DNA of 64,000 nucleotides from Allopusillimonas soli (GCF_004153445.1 NZ_SDQC01000003.1:372001-436000), one strand, 5' to 3'. Counted from the first letter of the stretch, positions 25,712 to 35,087 are shown. The notes: generated by a model from the letters alone, not told the origin. Made by a program: numbers and translations.

Positions 25712-27330
25712 AACTGCCGCGCCTGAATGCCGAATGGCTGAAGGAGGCGCAGGAAGCAGCGGCCGGGCCACGTGCCGGCCACGCCCCAGGAAGTCCAGCC
25801 ACAGCCGGGGCTCATTCCTCCACGGCCGACAAAGGTATCAATGGGATTGAATCACGCGGCGCCTCCCTGCCGATGTACCACCGTGAGGCTTGCGGCGTAG
25901 GCATCGTGCATCTTGGCGTTGGAAATTTTCACAGAGCGCATCAGGCCGTCTATACCGACGAGGTGCTTGCGCGACAAAGCGGGGATTGGCGCATCCTGGG
26001 CGTAAGTCTGCGCAGCGAGAACATTGCCCGCATCCTGAATGAGCAAGATGGCCTGTACACACTGCTCATTCGCGGCGAGGGAGGCACACATGCGCATGTG
26101 ATCGGCAGTATTGCAGGCGCGGTGGCCGCCTCGCGCAGTCTGGCGCCGGTACTGACTGCGCTCATCAGTCCGAAAACGCGTATTGTGACGCTGACTGTAA
26201 CGGAAAAAGCCTACGGCATCGATCGGGCCAGCGGCGCAGTTTCCTCGCTGCATCCGGCCGTCATGCACGATTTGGCTAACCCCGACCAGCCGGCAGGCGT
26301 GCTGGGGCTACTGGTGTGGGGCTTGCGACACCGCCGCCAGCGGCAATTGGCGCCATTCTCCGTCTTGTGCTGCGACAATCTGCCAGAAAATGGCCGATTG
26401 CTGCGTGCCGGCGTGTGTGATCTGGCGGAGCGCACCGAAGCCGGGCTGGGCGGCTGGATAGCCGAACACGTGGCCTTTCCATGTTCCATGGTAGACAGAA
26501 TCACACCGTCTCCCACTGATCAGACGCTGAGGGATGCCGCTTTGGCCACCGGATGCGACGACTTGGCCGCAGTGGAAACGGAGCCATTCAGCATGTGGGT
26601 CGTCGAGGACCATTTCCCGGCCGGCCGGCCTGCATGGGAGCGCGCTGGCGCGCTGATGGTGCATGATGTGGCGCCCTACGAGCGCATGAAGCTTCGCATG
26701 CTAAATGGTGCGCATTCGCTGCTGGCCTATGCCGGCCATGTGGCCGGCCACGCGTATGTTCGAGACGCCATGCGCGACGACGCCCTGTCGCGCCGGGTCG
26801 ATGAGTATCTGCGGGCAGCGGCAGCCACGCTGCAGCCGCTGCCCGCCGTGGATTTCAGCACCTATGCCGCTGATTTGCGGCGCCGCTTCGCCAATCCTTC
26901 CATAGCCCACAAGACCAGCCAGATCGCCATGGACGGCACGGAGAAGCTGCCGCAGCGCATACTGGAAGCGGCGGCGGACAGCCTGGCAAAGGAAATGCCC
27001 ACAAAAATCTTTGCCTTCGCCACGGCAGCCTGGATGCGTTACAGCCTGGGCATCACGGATGCCGGAGAACAGTATGATTTGAATGACCCCCGGGCGGGGG
27101 AAATTACATCGGCGGTACGTCGGGTATCGGGCGCACCCCATGCTCCCGACCTTCACAGCCTGCGCAGCTACGCCGTGCATGCCTCCGCACTGTCCGCAGC
27201 CCTGATGGGCTTGCCAGGGCTTTTCCCCCCGTCTTTGCTACAGTCCCCGGCGTGGCGGGAGCAAGTAAGCGGCTATTTGCGGGTAATGCTGGACAAAGGC
27301 ATGACGGCGGCATTGCAGGATGCGGATTGA
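25708..27330 (+). CDS. uxuB: mannitol dehydrogenase-family fructuronate reductase (UxuB)
   Basis: This 540-residue protein overlaps UxuA by four bases. After about 57 poorly conserved residues (rich in A, G, P and S) it shows the NAD motif GIVHLGVGNFHRAHQAVY and later KLRMLNGAHSLLAY, which holds the catalytic Lys, Asn and His of polyol-specific long-chain dehydrogenases. UxuB of E. coli has 486 residues; the N-terminal extension here may be real or a start misjudged, though no better ATG-plus-site is visible. It should reduce D-fructuronate to D-mannonate with NADH. Adjacency to UxuA fixes the pathway. Confidence 0.92.
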   Translation: MKLPRLNAEWLKEAQEAAAGPRAGHAPGSPATAGAHSSTADKGINGIESRGASLPMYHREACGVGIVHLGVGNFHRAHQAVYTDEVLARQSGDWRILGVSLRSENIARILNEQDGLYTLLIRGEGGTHAHVIGSIAGAVAASRSLAPVLTALISPKTRIVTLTVTEKAYGIDRASGAVSSLHPAVMHDLANPDQPAGVLGLLVWGLRHRRQRQLAPFSVLCCDNLPENGRLLRAGVCDLAERTEAGLGGWIAEHVAFPCSMVDRITPSPTDQTLRDAALATGCDDLAAVETEPFSMWVVEDHFPAGRPAWERAGALMVHDVAPYERMKLRMLNGAHSLLAYAGHVAGHAYVRDAMRDDALSRRVDEYLRAAAATLQPLPAVDFSTYAADLRRRFANPSIAHKTSQIAMDGTEKLPQRILEAAADSLAKEMPTKIFAFATAAWMRYSLGITDAGEQYDLNDPRAGEITSAVRRVSGAPHAPDLHSLRSYAVHASALSAALMGLPGLFPPSLLQSPAWREQVSGYLRVMLDKGMTAALQDAD

Positions 27331-27387
27331 GGGCGAGTGAATGGTAGATATCAGCGGGCCGCGCTGCGAGCCCATCGAACAGGCCCA

Positions 27388-28155
27388 CTACAGCAGCGTC
27401 TCCATTTCCCGCGCAGCCTTGCTCAGATAGGGAAGTTGCTTTTTTGCGTGCTCCAGCGACATCCGTGCGGTGGGCGCGTGCATTGCCACCACAGCACGGA
27501 CATCGCCATGTGAATCGTACACCGGGACGGCAACAGCGATGAGCCCGGCAATGAACTCTTCCCTATCGGTCGAATAGCCGAGCTCACGGATCTCCCTGCA
27601 CTCGTTCTCCAGATCTACCAAACTCGTGATCGTGGAAGGGGTTTTGGCATCGAGCTTCAGATGAGCCACAATCTGCGAAAACTCTTTCGGAGGCAAATGC
27701 GCGAGCATCATTTTGCCGCTGGCAGTGCAATGCAGCGGAACATGTGAGCCCACATCGAGAATCAAACGCAGCGGCCATTGCGACTCTACCCGGTCCAAAT
27801 AGACCACCTCAGTGCCGTCCAGCGTCGTGAAATTGCAGGTTTCCTCGACCTGCTTGACAAGTTCAATCAGCACCTGGTGACGCAAACTCTGAATGGAACG
27901 GTGATTGAGCGTACTCAAAGCGAGCCTGCGCAAGGCACTGCCTATTCCATAGCTGCGTGCGTCGATGTCCCGAGCGAGAAATCCCATGTCCACTAGCTGC
28001 GCGCACAATCGGTGAGCGGTGCCCTTGGGGATGTCCAGTTGCTCTGTGATCTCCGCCAAGGATATCGCACGTCCATGCTTGGACACTACGTCCATGATGC
28101 GCAAAACCCTGCCGGCGGAGCTATTTTTCGGGTTCATTCCATTATTTGCAGTCAT
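27388..28155 (-). CDS. IclR-family transcriptional regulator
   Basis: This 255-residue protein has an N-terminal winged helix-turn-helix (about 13-75: RVLRIMDVVSKHGRAISLAEITEQLDIPKGTAHRLC) and the IclR effector domain (about 90-250). It is divergent from a GMC oxidoreductase gene with dyads in the gap (28236-28264), which suggests it regulates that gene and the TRAP genes behind it. The start (ATGACTGCAAATAATGGAATG) offers two ATGs, 28155 being the longer. The inducer is unknown. Confidence 0.9.
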   Translation of the reverse strand: MTANNGMNPKNSSAGRVLRIMDVVSKHGRAISLAEITEQLDIPKGTAHRLCAQLVDMGFLARDIDARSYGIGSALRRLALSTLNHRSIQSLRHQVLIELVKQVEETCNFTTLDGTEVVYLDRVESQWPLRLILDVGSHVPLHCTASGKMMLAHLPPKEFSQIVAHLKLDAKTPSTITSLVDLENECREIRELGYSTDREEFIAGLIAVAVPVYDSHGDVRAVVAMHAPTARMSLEHAKKQLPYLSKAAREMETLL

Positions 28156-28235
28156 ATGTCTATAAGTGGAACCAAAACCTCGGGAAACTTCCTAGCGAAA
28201 ACATGAAATTCCGCCTTGTGGGCGTTTCCTGAATT

Positions 28236-28264
28236 CTATAGTATGTATAGAACGTTTTGTTCCA
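28236..28264. promoter_or_regulatory. inverted repeats upstream of the GMC oxidoreductase gene
   Basis: CTATA-N5-TATAG (28236-28250) is directly followed by TAGAAC-GTTTT-GTTCCA (28248-28264), a nearly perfect dyad of the TGGAAC-N5-GTTCCA type seen at IclR-family sites. A related string, TGGAACCAAAAC, lies at about 28166 near the IclR start. They are operator candidates for the IclR regulator. Confidence 0.4.
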
Positions 28265-28289
28265 TTTTATCGTCTTCAATGGAATGGAT

Positions 28290-29918
28290 ATGTCGGGCAC
28301 GAAAGAATATTTCGATTTCATCGTGGTAGGCGCTGGCTCCGCAGGCTGCGTTCTGGCATCCCGACTAAGCCAAGATCAGAAAATAAGAGTATTGATACTG
28401 GAGGCGGGACCTCCGGATCATTCCATATGGCTGCATCTGCCCATAGGGTATGGAAAGACCATGTGGAGCTCCAAGTACAACTGGTGCCTGTACACAGATC
28501 CCGATCCGAATATGAACGGGCGCAACCTGTACTGGCCACGAGGAAAAACACTGGGCGGATCCAGTGCAATCAATGGCCTGATCTACATTCGTGGGCAAAA
28601 AGAAGATTACGACCATTGGGCGGCGCTCGGCAACAAGGGTTGGAGCTACGACGACGTACTGCCTTATTTCATCAAGGCGGAAACCAACGAGCGCGGCGCG
28701 TCCGATTATCACGGAGATACCGGCCCACTCAAGGTATCCAACATTCCCTGCAAGCACGAACTGATAGAAGCATTCATTCAGGGAGCGCAGCAAATAGGAA
28801 TTCCTCGCAATGAAGATTTCAACGGCGCCAGTCAGGAAGGGGCGGGATATTATCAACTAACCACATGGAAAGGATGGCGCTGCAGCACCGCAACGGGCTA
28901 CCTAAAGCCCGCACGAGGCCGCGCCAACCTGGTCGTCCGCAGCCGCGCTCGCGCCACGCGAATACTGTTCGATGACAAGCAGGCCGCAGGCGTAACGTAC
29001 CTGCACGAAGGAACTGAACATACGGCATCGTTGGCGGAGGGCGGCGAGGTATTGTTGTCCGCGGGTGCGATTCACTCACCCCAGTTGCTGCAATTGTCTG
29101 GCGTTGGCCCGCCAACCTTGCTGGAGCGCCTTGGCATTCCTGTCGTGGCGCCGCTACCAGGCGTGGGAAGTTCACTTCAGGATCACTTGCAGCTGCGCCT
29201 GGGATTTGAGTGCAGCAAACCGATAACCACAAACGACGAACTCAATTCCTGGCTGGGTAAATGCCGGATAGGCATGCAATGGCTGCTGCATCGGGGTGGC
29301 CCTCTGGCGGTAGGCATAAACCAAGGCGGCTGCTTCATGCGAGCGCTGCGCGGCAGAGATGAAAGACCCGACATCCAGTTCCATGTCGGAACCTTGTCGG
29401 CCGACATGGCAGGCGGCAAAGTGCATCCTTATTCCGGCTTCACCTTTTCAGTCTGCCAGCTTCGCCCCGAATCACAAGGTCATGTCCGAGCCAGATCCAT
29501 AAACCCGCTCGACACACCCGAAATACAACCAAATTATCTTGCGACGGATCTCGACCAGCGCACGGCTGTAGCAGCCATACGCCAGGCACGCGCAATAGCG
29601 CAATCGGATGCGATGCGCCCTTACGTCAAACGTGAGGTCAAGCCAGGCCTGGACAAGGTCACGGACGAAGATCTCCTGGAATTTGCGCGCGATGACGGAG
29701 CAACCATATTTCACCCAAGCAGCACATGCAAGATGGGGCCGCAAGGCGACGCCATGGCGGTCCTGGACGAACGGCTTCGGGTCCGCGGCGTGCATGGCTT
29801 GCGTGTCGTGGATGGTTCGGCCATGCCGACGCTGGTTTCAGGAAACACCAATGCACCCATTGTGATGATGGCTGAGAAAGCGGCAGACATGATTCAGGAA
29901 GACAGAAAAACAGCCTGA
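28290..29918 (+). CDS. GMC family FAD oxidoreductase (choline dehydrogenase-like)
   Basis: This 542-residue flavoprotein has the FAD motif GAGSAGCVLASRL near residue 14, the GMC signature around GGSSAINGLIYIRG (about 85-98) and GAIHSPQLLQLSG (about 250-262). The C-terminal active-site His is in HPSSTCKMG, and the NTNAPIVMMAEKAAD tail is present. There are close ATGs at 28257, 28284 and 28290; I prefer the one with GGA six bases upstream, but the choice is weak. GMC enzymes oxidise primary alcohols or polyols with an electron acceptor. The TRAP genes follow 35 bases downstream, so the protein probably oxidises the imported alcohol or sugar acid. Substrate unknown. Confidence 0.93.
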   Translation: MSGTKEYFDFIVVGAGSAGCVLASRLSQDQKIRVLILEAGPPDHSIWLHLPIGYGKTMWSSKYNWCLYTDPDPNMNGRNLYWPRGKTLGGSSAINGLIYIRGQKEDYDHWAALGNKGWSYDDVLPYFIKAETNERGASDYHGDTGPLKVSNIPCKHELIEAFIQGAQQIGIPRNEDFNGASQEGAGYYQLTTWKGWRCSTATGYLKPARGRANLVVRSRARATRILFDDKQAAGVTYLHEGTEHTASLAEGGEVLLSAGAIHSPQLLQLSGVGPPTLLERLGIPVVAPLPGVGSSLQDHLQLRLGFECSKPITTNDELNSWLGKCRIGMQWLLHRGGPLAVGINQGGCFMRALRGRDERPDIQFHVGTLSADMAGGKVHPYSGFTFSVCQLRPESQGHVRARSINPLDTPEIQPNYLATDLDQRTAVAAIRQARAIAQSDAMRPYVKREVKPGLDKVTDEDLLEFARDDGATIFHPSSTCKMGPQGDAMAVLDERLRVRGVHGLRVVDGSAMPTLVSGNTNAPIVMMAEKAADMIQEDRKTA

Positions 29919-29953
29919 AGCACGGGCATCTTAAAACCAATAGTAGGGAGCTG

Positions 29954-30508
29954 ATGGGTATGAATAATATACGCGAGCCGGCGCCGGCACTGCTCCGAGT
30001 CATTGCAGTGTTGGAGTTTCCATCCATCCTCATAGGCAAGCTGGCAGGATGGCTGATACTGCCGCTGGTCGGGGCGCTCGTTTATGAAGTCACCGCACGG
30101 TATGTCTTCAATAGCCCAACAATATGGGCGTATGACGTCACATATATGCTTGGAGGCACCCTGTTCATGTTGGGATCAGCTTATGCCCTGCAGACGGGAA
30201 GCCATGTCAAGGCTGACTTTCTTATGGCTGCGCTACGGCCGCGCTGGCAGGCCTTGATCGATGTCGTGCTCTATCTGGTTTTGTACTTCCCAGCCATGTT
30301 CCTGTTCCTGGACTACGGCCTTCGTTTCGCTGCGCAGTCCTGGTCGCAGCATGAAACCTATCCTCAAAGCCCGTGGATGCCCATCATCTACCCGTTGAAA
30401 ACCGTCATTCCAATCACCCTGGTGCTTCTTCTAATCCAAGGAGTGGCCGAACTGATCAAGGCGGTGTGGGTGCTGCGAAACGACGCCCCTTTTCCAAAAA
30501 GCGAGTAG
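29954..30508 (+). CDS. TRAP transporter small permease (DctQ-like)
   Basis: This 184-residue protein has four transmembrane segments and the DctQ pattern TARYVFNSPTIWAYDVTYMLGGTLFMLGSAYAL. An alternative start lies at 29960, better spaced from the AGGGAG site. It is translated just before the large permease (gap of 6 bases). It belongs to the mannitol/chloroaromatic-type TRAP branch by appearance. Substrate unknown. Confidence 0.93.
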   Translation: MGMNNIREPAPALLRVIAVLEFPSILIGKLAGWLILPLVGALVYEVTARYVFNSPTIWAYDVTYMLGGTLFMLGSAYALQTGSHVKADFLMAALRPRWQALIDVVLYLVLYFPAMFLFLDYGLRFAAQSWSQHETYPQSPWMPIIYPLKTVIPITLVLLLIQGVAELIKAVWVLRNDAPFPKSE

Positions 30509-30514
30509 CCAAAA

Positions 30515-31837
30515 ATGACTGATCCTATGCTGGGCCTCATTTCCTTGCTCGTGGCCGTCGTGGGCGTGCTGACGGGCTTTCCAATGGCCTTTGTGTTTAT
30601 CTTCGTCGCCTTGTTATTTGGCTTCATGGCGATCGGACAACAGGTCTTCAATCTGCTGACGTACCAGTTCTTTGCATTGATGACCAATGTCGAGCTGACG
30701 GCGGTCCCTCTTTTCCTGTTCATGGGTTATGTCCTTGAGCAATCGGGGTTGATGGATCGCATGTTCAAGGCCTTGCAAATGATTCTGGGCGGAATCAAAG
30801 GCTCACTTTATGTAATCGTTCTGGCAACCGCGACACTGTTCGCGGCAGCGACGGGCATCGTTGGTGCTTCCGTAACGGTTCTAGGCGTAATGGCCGCCCC
30901 CATGCTGATCCGGAGCAACTATGACACGCGCCTGTCAGCCGGCAGCATCGCCGCAGGTGGAACGCTCGGGATACTGATTCCCCCAAGCATCATGCTGATT
31001 GTTATGGGCCCGCTCGTGGGAGTGCCTGTATCTACCCTGTTCGCCGCAGCGGTTATCCCAGGACTGCTGCTGGCTGTTGTCTACATTATCTATACAATCA
31101 TTCGCTGCCATTTCAATCCCGCTCTCGGCCCCGCACTCAAATACGACGGGCCTCATCTATCCGCGCTGGCCAAAACGCGCGAACTGATAGTCGGGATAAT
31201 TCCCATCACCATCGTAATCATGGCAACGCTCGGGCTGATCATCGGCGGCATTACCACGCCTACCGACGCCGCGGCAACGGGCGCATTTGCATCGCTTGTG
31301 CTGACCGCCCTTTTCGGGCGCCTGAAATGGAAGCCGTTGAAGACAGCCGTATTTCGCACTCTGGAGACCAGCGCATTCATCATGTTCCTGATTGGCGCGG
31401 CGAACTTCTTTGGCGCCGTATTTGCAAGAATGGGCAGCGGACGGCTGATCACCGAAACCCTCACCGCGCTGCAGGTATCCCCCACGGTCATGCTGCTGCT
31501 GATGCTTTTCATGATATTCGTGCTTGGTGGGCCGCTGGAGTGGATTCCCATCGTACTGGTGGTGGTGCCCATACTGCTGCCCGTCGCGCAGGACCTCGGG
31601 TTCGACATGCTTTGGTTTTGTATCCTGATCGCCGTAACGCTGCAGACCTCGTGGCTGACTCCGCCCCTGGCACTGTCGTCATACTTCCTGAAAGGTGTCG
31701 TGCCTCAGTGGAGCATGAAAGACATTTACCTGGGCATGGTGCAATTTGTTGCTCTGCAGATCCTCGTTGTTTTCCTTCTCATAAATTTCCCCATATTGGT
31801 GCATTGGCTCCCGCAGGTCACCGGCCTGCTGGATTGA
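30515..31837 (+). CDS. TRAP transporter large permease (DctM-like)
   Basis: This 440-residue protein has about 12 transmembrane segments and DctM features (GFPMAFVFIFVALLFG at the start, GGITTPTDAAATGAFASL in the middle, and LTPPLALSSYFLKG near the end). It is the sodium-driven translocation subunit of the GMC-linked TRAP carrier. Confidence 0.95.
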   Translation: MTDPMLGLISLLVAVVGVLTGFPMAFVFIFVALLFGFMAIGQQVFNLLTYQFFALMTNVELTAVPLFLFMGYVLEQSGLMDRMFKALQMILGGIKGSLYVIVLATATLFAAATGIVGASVTVLGVMAAPMLIRSNYDTRLSAGSIAAGGTLGILIPPSIMLIVMGPLVGVPVSTLFAAAVIPGLLLAVVYIIYTIIRCHFNPALGPALKYDGPHLSALAKTRELIVGIIPITIVIMATLGLIIGGITTPTDAAATGAFASLVLTALFGRLKWKPLKTAVFRTLETSAFIMFLIGAANFFGAVFARMGSGRLITETLTALQVSPTVMLLLMLFMIFVLGGPLEWIPIVLVVVPILLPVAQDLGFDMLWFCILIAVTLQTSWLTPPLALSSYFLKGVVPQWSMKDIYLGMVQFVALQILVVFLLINFPILVHWLPQVTGLLD

Positions 31838-31947
31838 AGTACGCGTCAAGGAGAATGCCATGGCTTGAATCAATTTGAGTGTGGTTCTTTCACTCACGCC
31901 CTCAAATCAAAGGAACACACTGGAGGGTAGACTAAGGAGGAGTAGAA

Positions 31948-33078
31948 ATGCTCGACAAGACAAAAACCAGATTGGCTGGGGCTCTAATCGCATGCGCATC
32001 ACTGGGCTTGTGCGTGCCCGCAGCAGCGAATGCCGCGGACAAAGACATTCATGAGTTCTCCATCCAAACCGCAGTCCCATCTGCCAGTCTTTACTTCAAA
32101 CTGCTGCAGAAATTCTCAAAGCAAATCGACATCATGTCCAACGGCCGTCTTAAGGCGGAGGTGCTGGCCGCAGGCGCGGTAGTGGGGCCATTCCAGATTC
32201 TGGATTCCGTCAGCAACGGTGTCATCAAGGCTGGCTACGTCTGGCCCAATTATTTCTCCGGCAAGAATTCCGCCTACGTATTGTTCTCAAACGCACCTGC
32301 CAGTACGGGCCTGGACCAACGCAGCCTGGTTGCCTGGTACTACAACGGGGGAGGCGAGGCGCTATACCAAGAGCTGATGGACAAGATGCACTTCAACGTC
32401 AAAGCGTTCATGGTGCAGCCCATGGGGCCGGATCCCCTGGGCTGGTTCAAGGAGCCGATCGAGAGCATGGATGACTTTAAGAACTTCAAGTACCGCTCGC
32501 CTCCTGGCATCCCCGGGGAAACCTATAAAAACATGGGTGTTGCATCGGTGGCGCTTCCGGGCGGAGATATTGTGCCATCGGCCCAGCGTGGGGTTATTGA
32601 TGCCGCCGAGTGGATCGGCCCGGCAGATGATCGCAATCTCGGTCTTCAGAAAATCTGGAAATATTATTATTTACAAGGCCTGCACCAGCAGACCGACGTA
32701 GGCCAGATATTCATCAATGGAGATTTTTGGAAATCGTTGCCGCCCGATCTCCAGGAAATCATCAAAGTCGCGGCAAAGGCAAGCATCGCCGAAACATTCA
32801 ACGCCGACATCTACGATAATGCCATGGCTTTGCATCAGTTCCAGGACAAGGAGGATGTCAAGGTACTTGATACACCAGAGGACTATTACCCGAAATTCAT
32901 TGCCGCTGAAAGGAAAGTAACCGAGAAGTATGCGCAGGAGAATCCGTTCTTCAAAAAAGTCCTGGATTCACAAACCGAGTTCGCAAAAATGGTGTATCCA
33001 TATCGCTCGCGCATTCTGACCCTCTATGACAGGATGCTCAAAGCAGCTCACGAGCAGCACGAGGCGGAGAAGAAATAG
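31948..33078 (+). CDS. TRAP transporter substrate-binding protein (DctP-like)
   Basis: This 376-residue protein has a signal peptide ending AAANAA (about residue 30) behind AAGGAGGAG. It has the binding-protein core: VGPFQILDSVSNGVIKAGYVWPNYFSGKNSAYVLF, FKYRSPPGIPGE with the binding Arg, and QRGVIDAAEWIGPADD. It belongs to the TRAP group with the 'WIGP' signature of the mannitol/chloroaromatic type. The 110-base gap after the large permease holds a small imperfect stem. The ligand is not known. Confidence 0.93.
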   Translation: MLDKTKTRLAGALIACASLGLCVPAAANAADKDIHEFSIQTAVPSASLYFKLLQKFSKQIDIMSNGRLKAEVLAAGAVVGPFQILDSVSNGVIKAGYVWPNYFSGKNSAYVLFSNAPASTGLDQRSLVAWYYNGGGEALYQELMDKMHFNVKAFMVQPMGPDPLGWFKEPIESMDDFKNFKYRSPPGIPGETYKNMGVASVALPGGDIVPSAQRGVIDAAEWIGPADDRNLGLQKIWKYYYLQGLHQQTDVGQIFINGDFWKSLPPDLQEIIKVAAKASIAETFNADIYDNAMALHQFQDKEDVKVLDTPEDYYPKFIAAERKVTEKYAQENPFFKKVLDSQTEFAKMVYPYRSRILTLYDRMLKAAHEQHEAEKK

Positions 33079-33115
33079 AACCCTGTATCTGGCGTTGGCA
33101 GGGAACGCCCAGAAA

Positions 33116-33149
33116 GCGGCCGGCTTCGCCTACCAGGCAAGCCGGCCGC
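33116..33149 (+). terminator. GC-rich hairpin after the GMC-TRAP operon
   Basis: A perfect 11-bp stem (GCGGCCGGCTT at 33116-33126, AAGCCGGCCGC at 33139-33149) whose inner bases GCCT/AGGC can extend it. No T tract follows, so it may be a transcript-stabilising hairpin rather than a true terminator. It starts 37 bases after the DctP stop. Confidence 0.5.
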
Positions 33150-33239
33150 ACGCCATTCGCGAAAACAGGCACGGCGACGGCACCTGTCCTTACTCTCGTA
33201 ACATTTGTCATCGTTCAAAGAAACAAAGTGCCCAAGCCT

Positions 33240-33725
33240 TCAGCGACGAGAGACCTCAATTTCATTGCGAACTTCCTTAACGCCCGGGCAGTTTTTCGCC
33301 ATTAGTTCAGCATGCCGCCAGGCCTCCCGGTCAGGAAGAAAGCCCGTCAGACGAACACATCCCCTATTCACGTCAATCGACACGGCCTCATCGGCCAAGC
33401 CACTTTCCGCCAGGCTTGCGTGGATGCTCTCTCGTATCCGTTCATCATCCTGACTGTAGTCCGGTGGTGGGTAAATATGAGTCGGACTTTCGGGGTCGGG
33501 AGGTCTCTCACCCAGTTTCTGGTGCGCTCGCCCATAATCCCCCGCCTTGCCAAACTGTCGCCCCTCGGCGTAGGACCGGTAATCCACCTCCGCTTTTTCC
33601 CCCTGGGGCATGCGAGGGCTGCTGGGGATGCGCCCATCTTCAGTATTGCCTGCCGGCTGCCCATCGTGATCGCGTGGCCCGCCATCCGCCTCGCGGTTGT
33701 TACCCTGCTGCTTTCTCTCGTTCAT
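33240..33725 (-). CDS. BON domain protein
   Basis: This 161-residue protein starts at 33725 (CAGG, seven bases, ATG). The first 90 residues are hydrophilic, low in order, and rich in Gly, Asn, Arg and Pro. The C-terminal part (about 95-160) is a BON domain: DDERIRESIHASLAESG, ...VRLTGFLPDREAWRHAELMAKNCPGVKEVRNEIEV. BON domains bind membranes or phospholipid and occur in envelope stress proteins. It lacks a signal peptide. It is 47 bases downstream of the 75-residue gene, on the same strand. Confidence 0.8.
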   Translation of the reverse strand: MNERKQQGNNREADGGPRDHDGQPAGNTEDGRIPSSPRMPQGEKAEVDYRSYAEGRQFGKAGDYGRAHQKLGERPPDPESPTHIYPPPDYSQDDERIRESIHASLAESGLADEAVSIDVNRGCVRLTGFLPDREAWRHAELMAKNCPGVKEVRNEIEVSRR

Positions 33726-33772
33726 TTGATTACCTGTTTCCTCGTTGGCCCACATCACCACGCCAGGTCTCC

Positions 33773-34000
33773 CTACGTCTGGTAGCTGGCAATAATTTCG
33801 CCCTCAATGCGACCCGTGGCCTTCATGTCGTCCAATAGCAAGCGGGCGTGCTCTTCGCTCAGCGCCATGATCGTGGTGCCGAATGTAACGTCGACGCCAT
33901 GCCACACTATTTCGTGCGGTTTCCATATGCGTCCTTCCGCGTCGACATATGGCCGGCGCGTTACAAGAGACTTATAAGAAGGATATTCGGCAGCAGCCAT
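33773..34000 (-). CDS. conserved hypothetical small protein
   Basis: This 75-residue protein starts at 34000 behind AAGGGG (8-base gap). It is composed of a mixed alpha/beta sequence with W, Y and R (YVDAEGRIWKPHEIVWHGVDVTFGTTIMAL, then a helix). I recognise no family. It is the first of two minus-strand genes with the BON protein and probably stress-related. The frame is closed and codon use is normal. Confidence 0.65.
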   Translation of the reverse strand: MAAAEYPSYKSLVTRRPYVDAEGRIWKPHEIVWHGVDVTFGTTIMALSEEHARLLLDDMKATGRIEGEIIASYQT

Positions 34001-34285
34001 GCATGAACCCCTTGTGCCATAAGACGGTTCTTCGCAGGCGGATTGAGGTAATTCTTACCGCCTGTCCAAAGATTTTTCCAACCGCCGCCATAAGCCTGCC
34101 ACGTCGGAGTCGTATGCCATCCAATCGGCAAGCTACGGGTTCGATTATCAATGCCTCGATCCCCAGCAAATGTCGTTCCTCCAAGGCGGTGCTGCCAGGA
34201 TAAATCGCTTCTGAGGACGACCAAGGAGATACGCGGGCATGGGGTTTGCCGTGGATTAACGACTACATGCCCTGAAAGGTAAGTC

Positions 34286-34813
34286 ATGAGCATAGATTGG
34301 TCTGGGATGTTTGGGTTCTCCATGTCGCCGTGGGAACTGATGCTTCGCGGTACGGCTATGTATTGGTTTATCTTTATTGCGCTACGCGTGGCCGGACGAC
34401 GGGATCTGGGATCATTCAGCACTACAGACATGCTCTTGCTCGTGCTTATTGCGGACGCGGCACAGAACGGTATGGCCGCTCAATATAACAGCGTCACAGA
34501 GGGTGCATTGCTTGTTCTTACATTGGTGTTCTGGAGCGCTGCTTCCAACCGAATCGCATACTTCTTTCCTGCAACCCGCCCCTTCTTCGAGCCCCGCAGA
34601 ATACTGCTTATAAAGGATGGAAAGTTGCAACGGCGTGGAATGCGACGTGAGTATGTAAGCGAAGACGAGCTGATGGAGGAACTGCGGCTGCATGAGATCA
34701 ACAACGTTGCGGAAGTGCTGTATGCATATATCGAATCAACCGGCGATATCAGCATCAAGAAAAAATCGAATGAACCGAAGGATGCCTTCTGGCGACCTCC
34801 CAAAGACCCGTAA
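34286..34813 (+). CDS. DUF421 (YetF-like) membrane protein
   Basis: This 175-residue protein has three N-terminal transmembrane segments (about 15-35, 47-62 and 70-88), then the soluble DUF421 domain with RILLIKDGKLQRRGMRREYVSEDELMEELRLHEI (about 105-138). It matches the DUF421/YetF family in length and order. Function unknown. A small hydrophilic gene follows 45 bases downstream. The 285 bases before this gene hold nothing recognisable. Confidence 0.9.
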   Translation: MSIDWSGMFGFSMSPWELMLRGTAMYWFIFIALRVAGRRDLGSFSTTDMLLLVLIADAAQNGMAAQYNSVTEGALLVLTLVFWSAASNRIAYFFPATRPFFEPRRILLIKDGKLQRRGMRREYVSEDELMEELRLHEINNVAEVLYAYIESTGDISIKKKSNEPKDAFWRPPKDP

Positions 34814-34858
34814 GCGCGAAGGTGGAACTGAAGCAGCATTACGTCGAGGAGAAATATC

Positions 34859-35050
34859 ATGACTAAGGCCAGAATTGAGCCGGGAATCAAAAGCATCAAT
34901 CCGTCGAGAGAATCCGACTTGGAAAAGAACAAAGACAGAATACGCAGGGAGAAGGATGTCCTGCCTGAGCTCGGGCTCAAGCGTCCCGACAAATCCAATA
35001 AGCCTCAAGCGGACGCGCCACTTGGCACTGGCGTGGATTCAGACCAATGA
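34859..35050 (+). CDS. small hydrophilic protein, hypothetical
   Basis: This 63-residue frame (MTKARIEPGIKSINPSRESD...) starts behind CGAGGAGAAATATC. It is strongly charged and lacks any hydrophobic segment. I do not recognise a family. The good ribosome site and the 45-base spacing from the DUF421 gene support it as real; its composition resembles small stress-induced proteins. Confidence 0.55.
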   Translation: MTKARIEPGIKSINPSRESDLEKNKDRIRREKDVLPELGLKRPDKSNKPQADAPLGTGVDSDQ

Positions 35051-35087
35051 AGAGGTTTGTACGTTGATGACCGTTATTGGCTATCCG

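Noticed and set aside
33961-34431. A minus-strand 156-residue frame between the 75-residue gene and DUF421
   Set aside because: It overlaps the start of the DUF421 gene and the end of the small gene, has no motif and is low in order.
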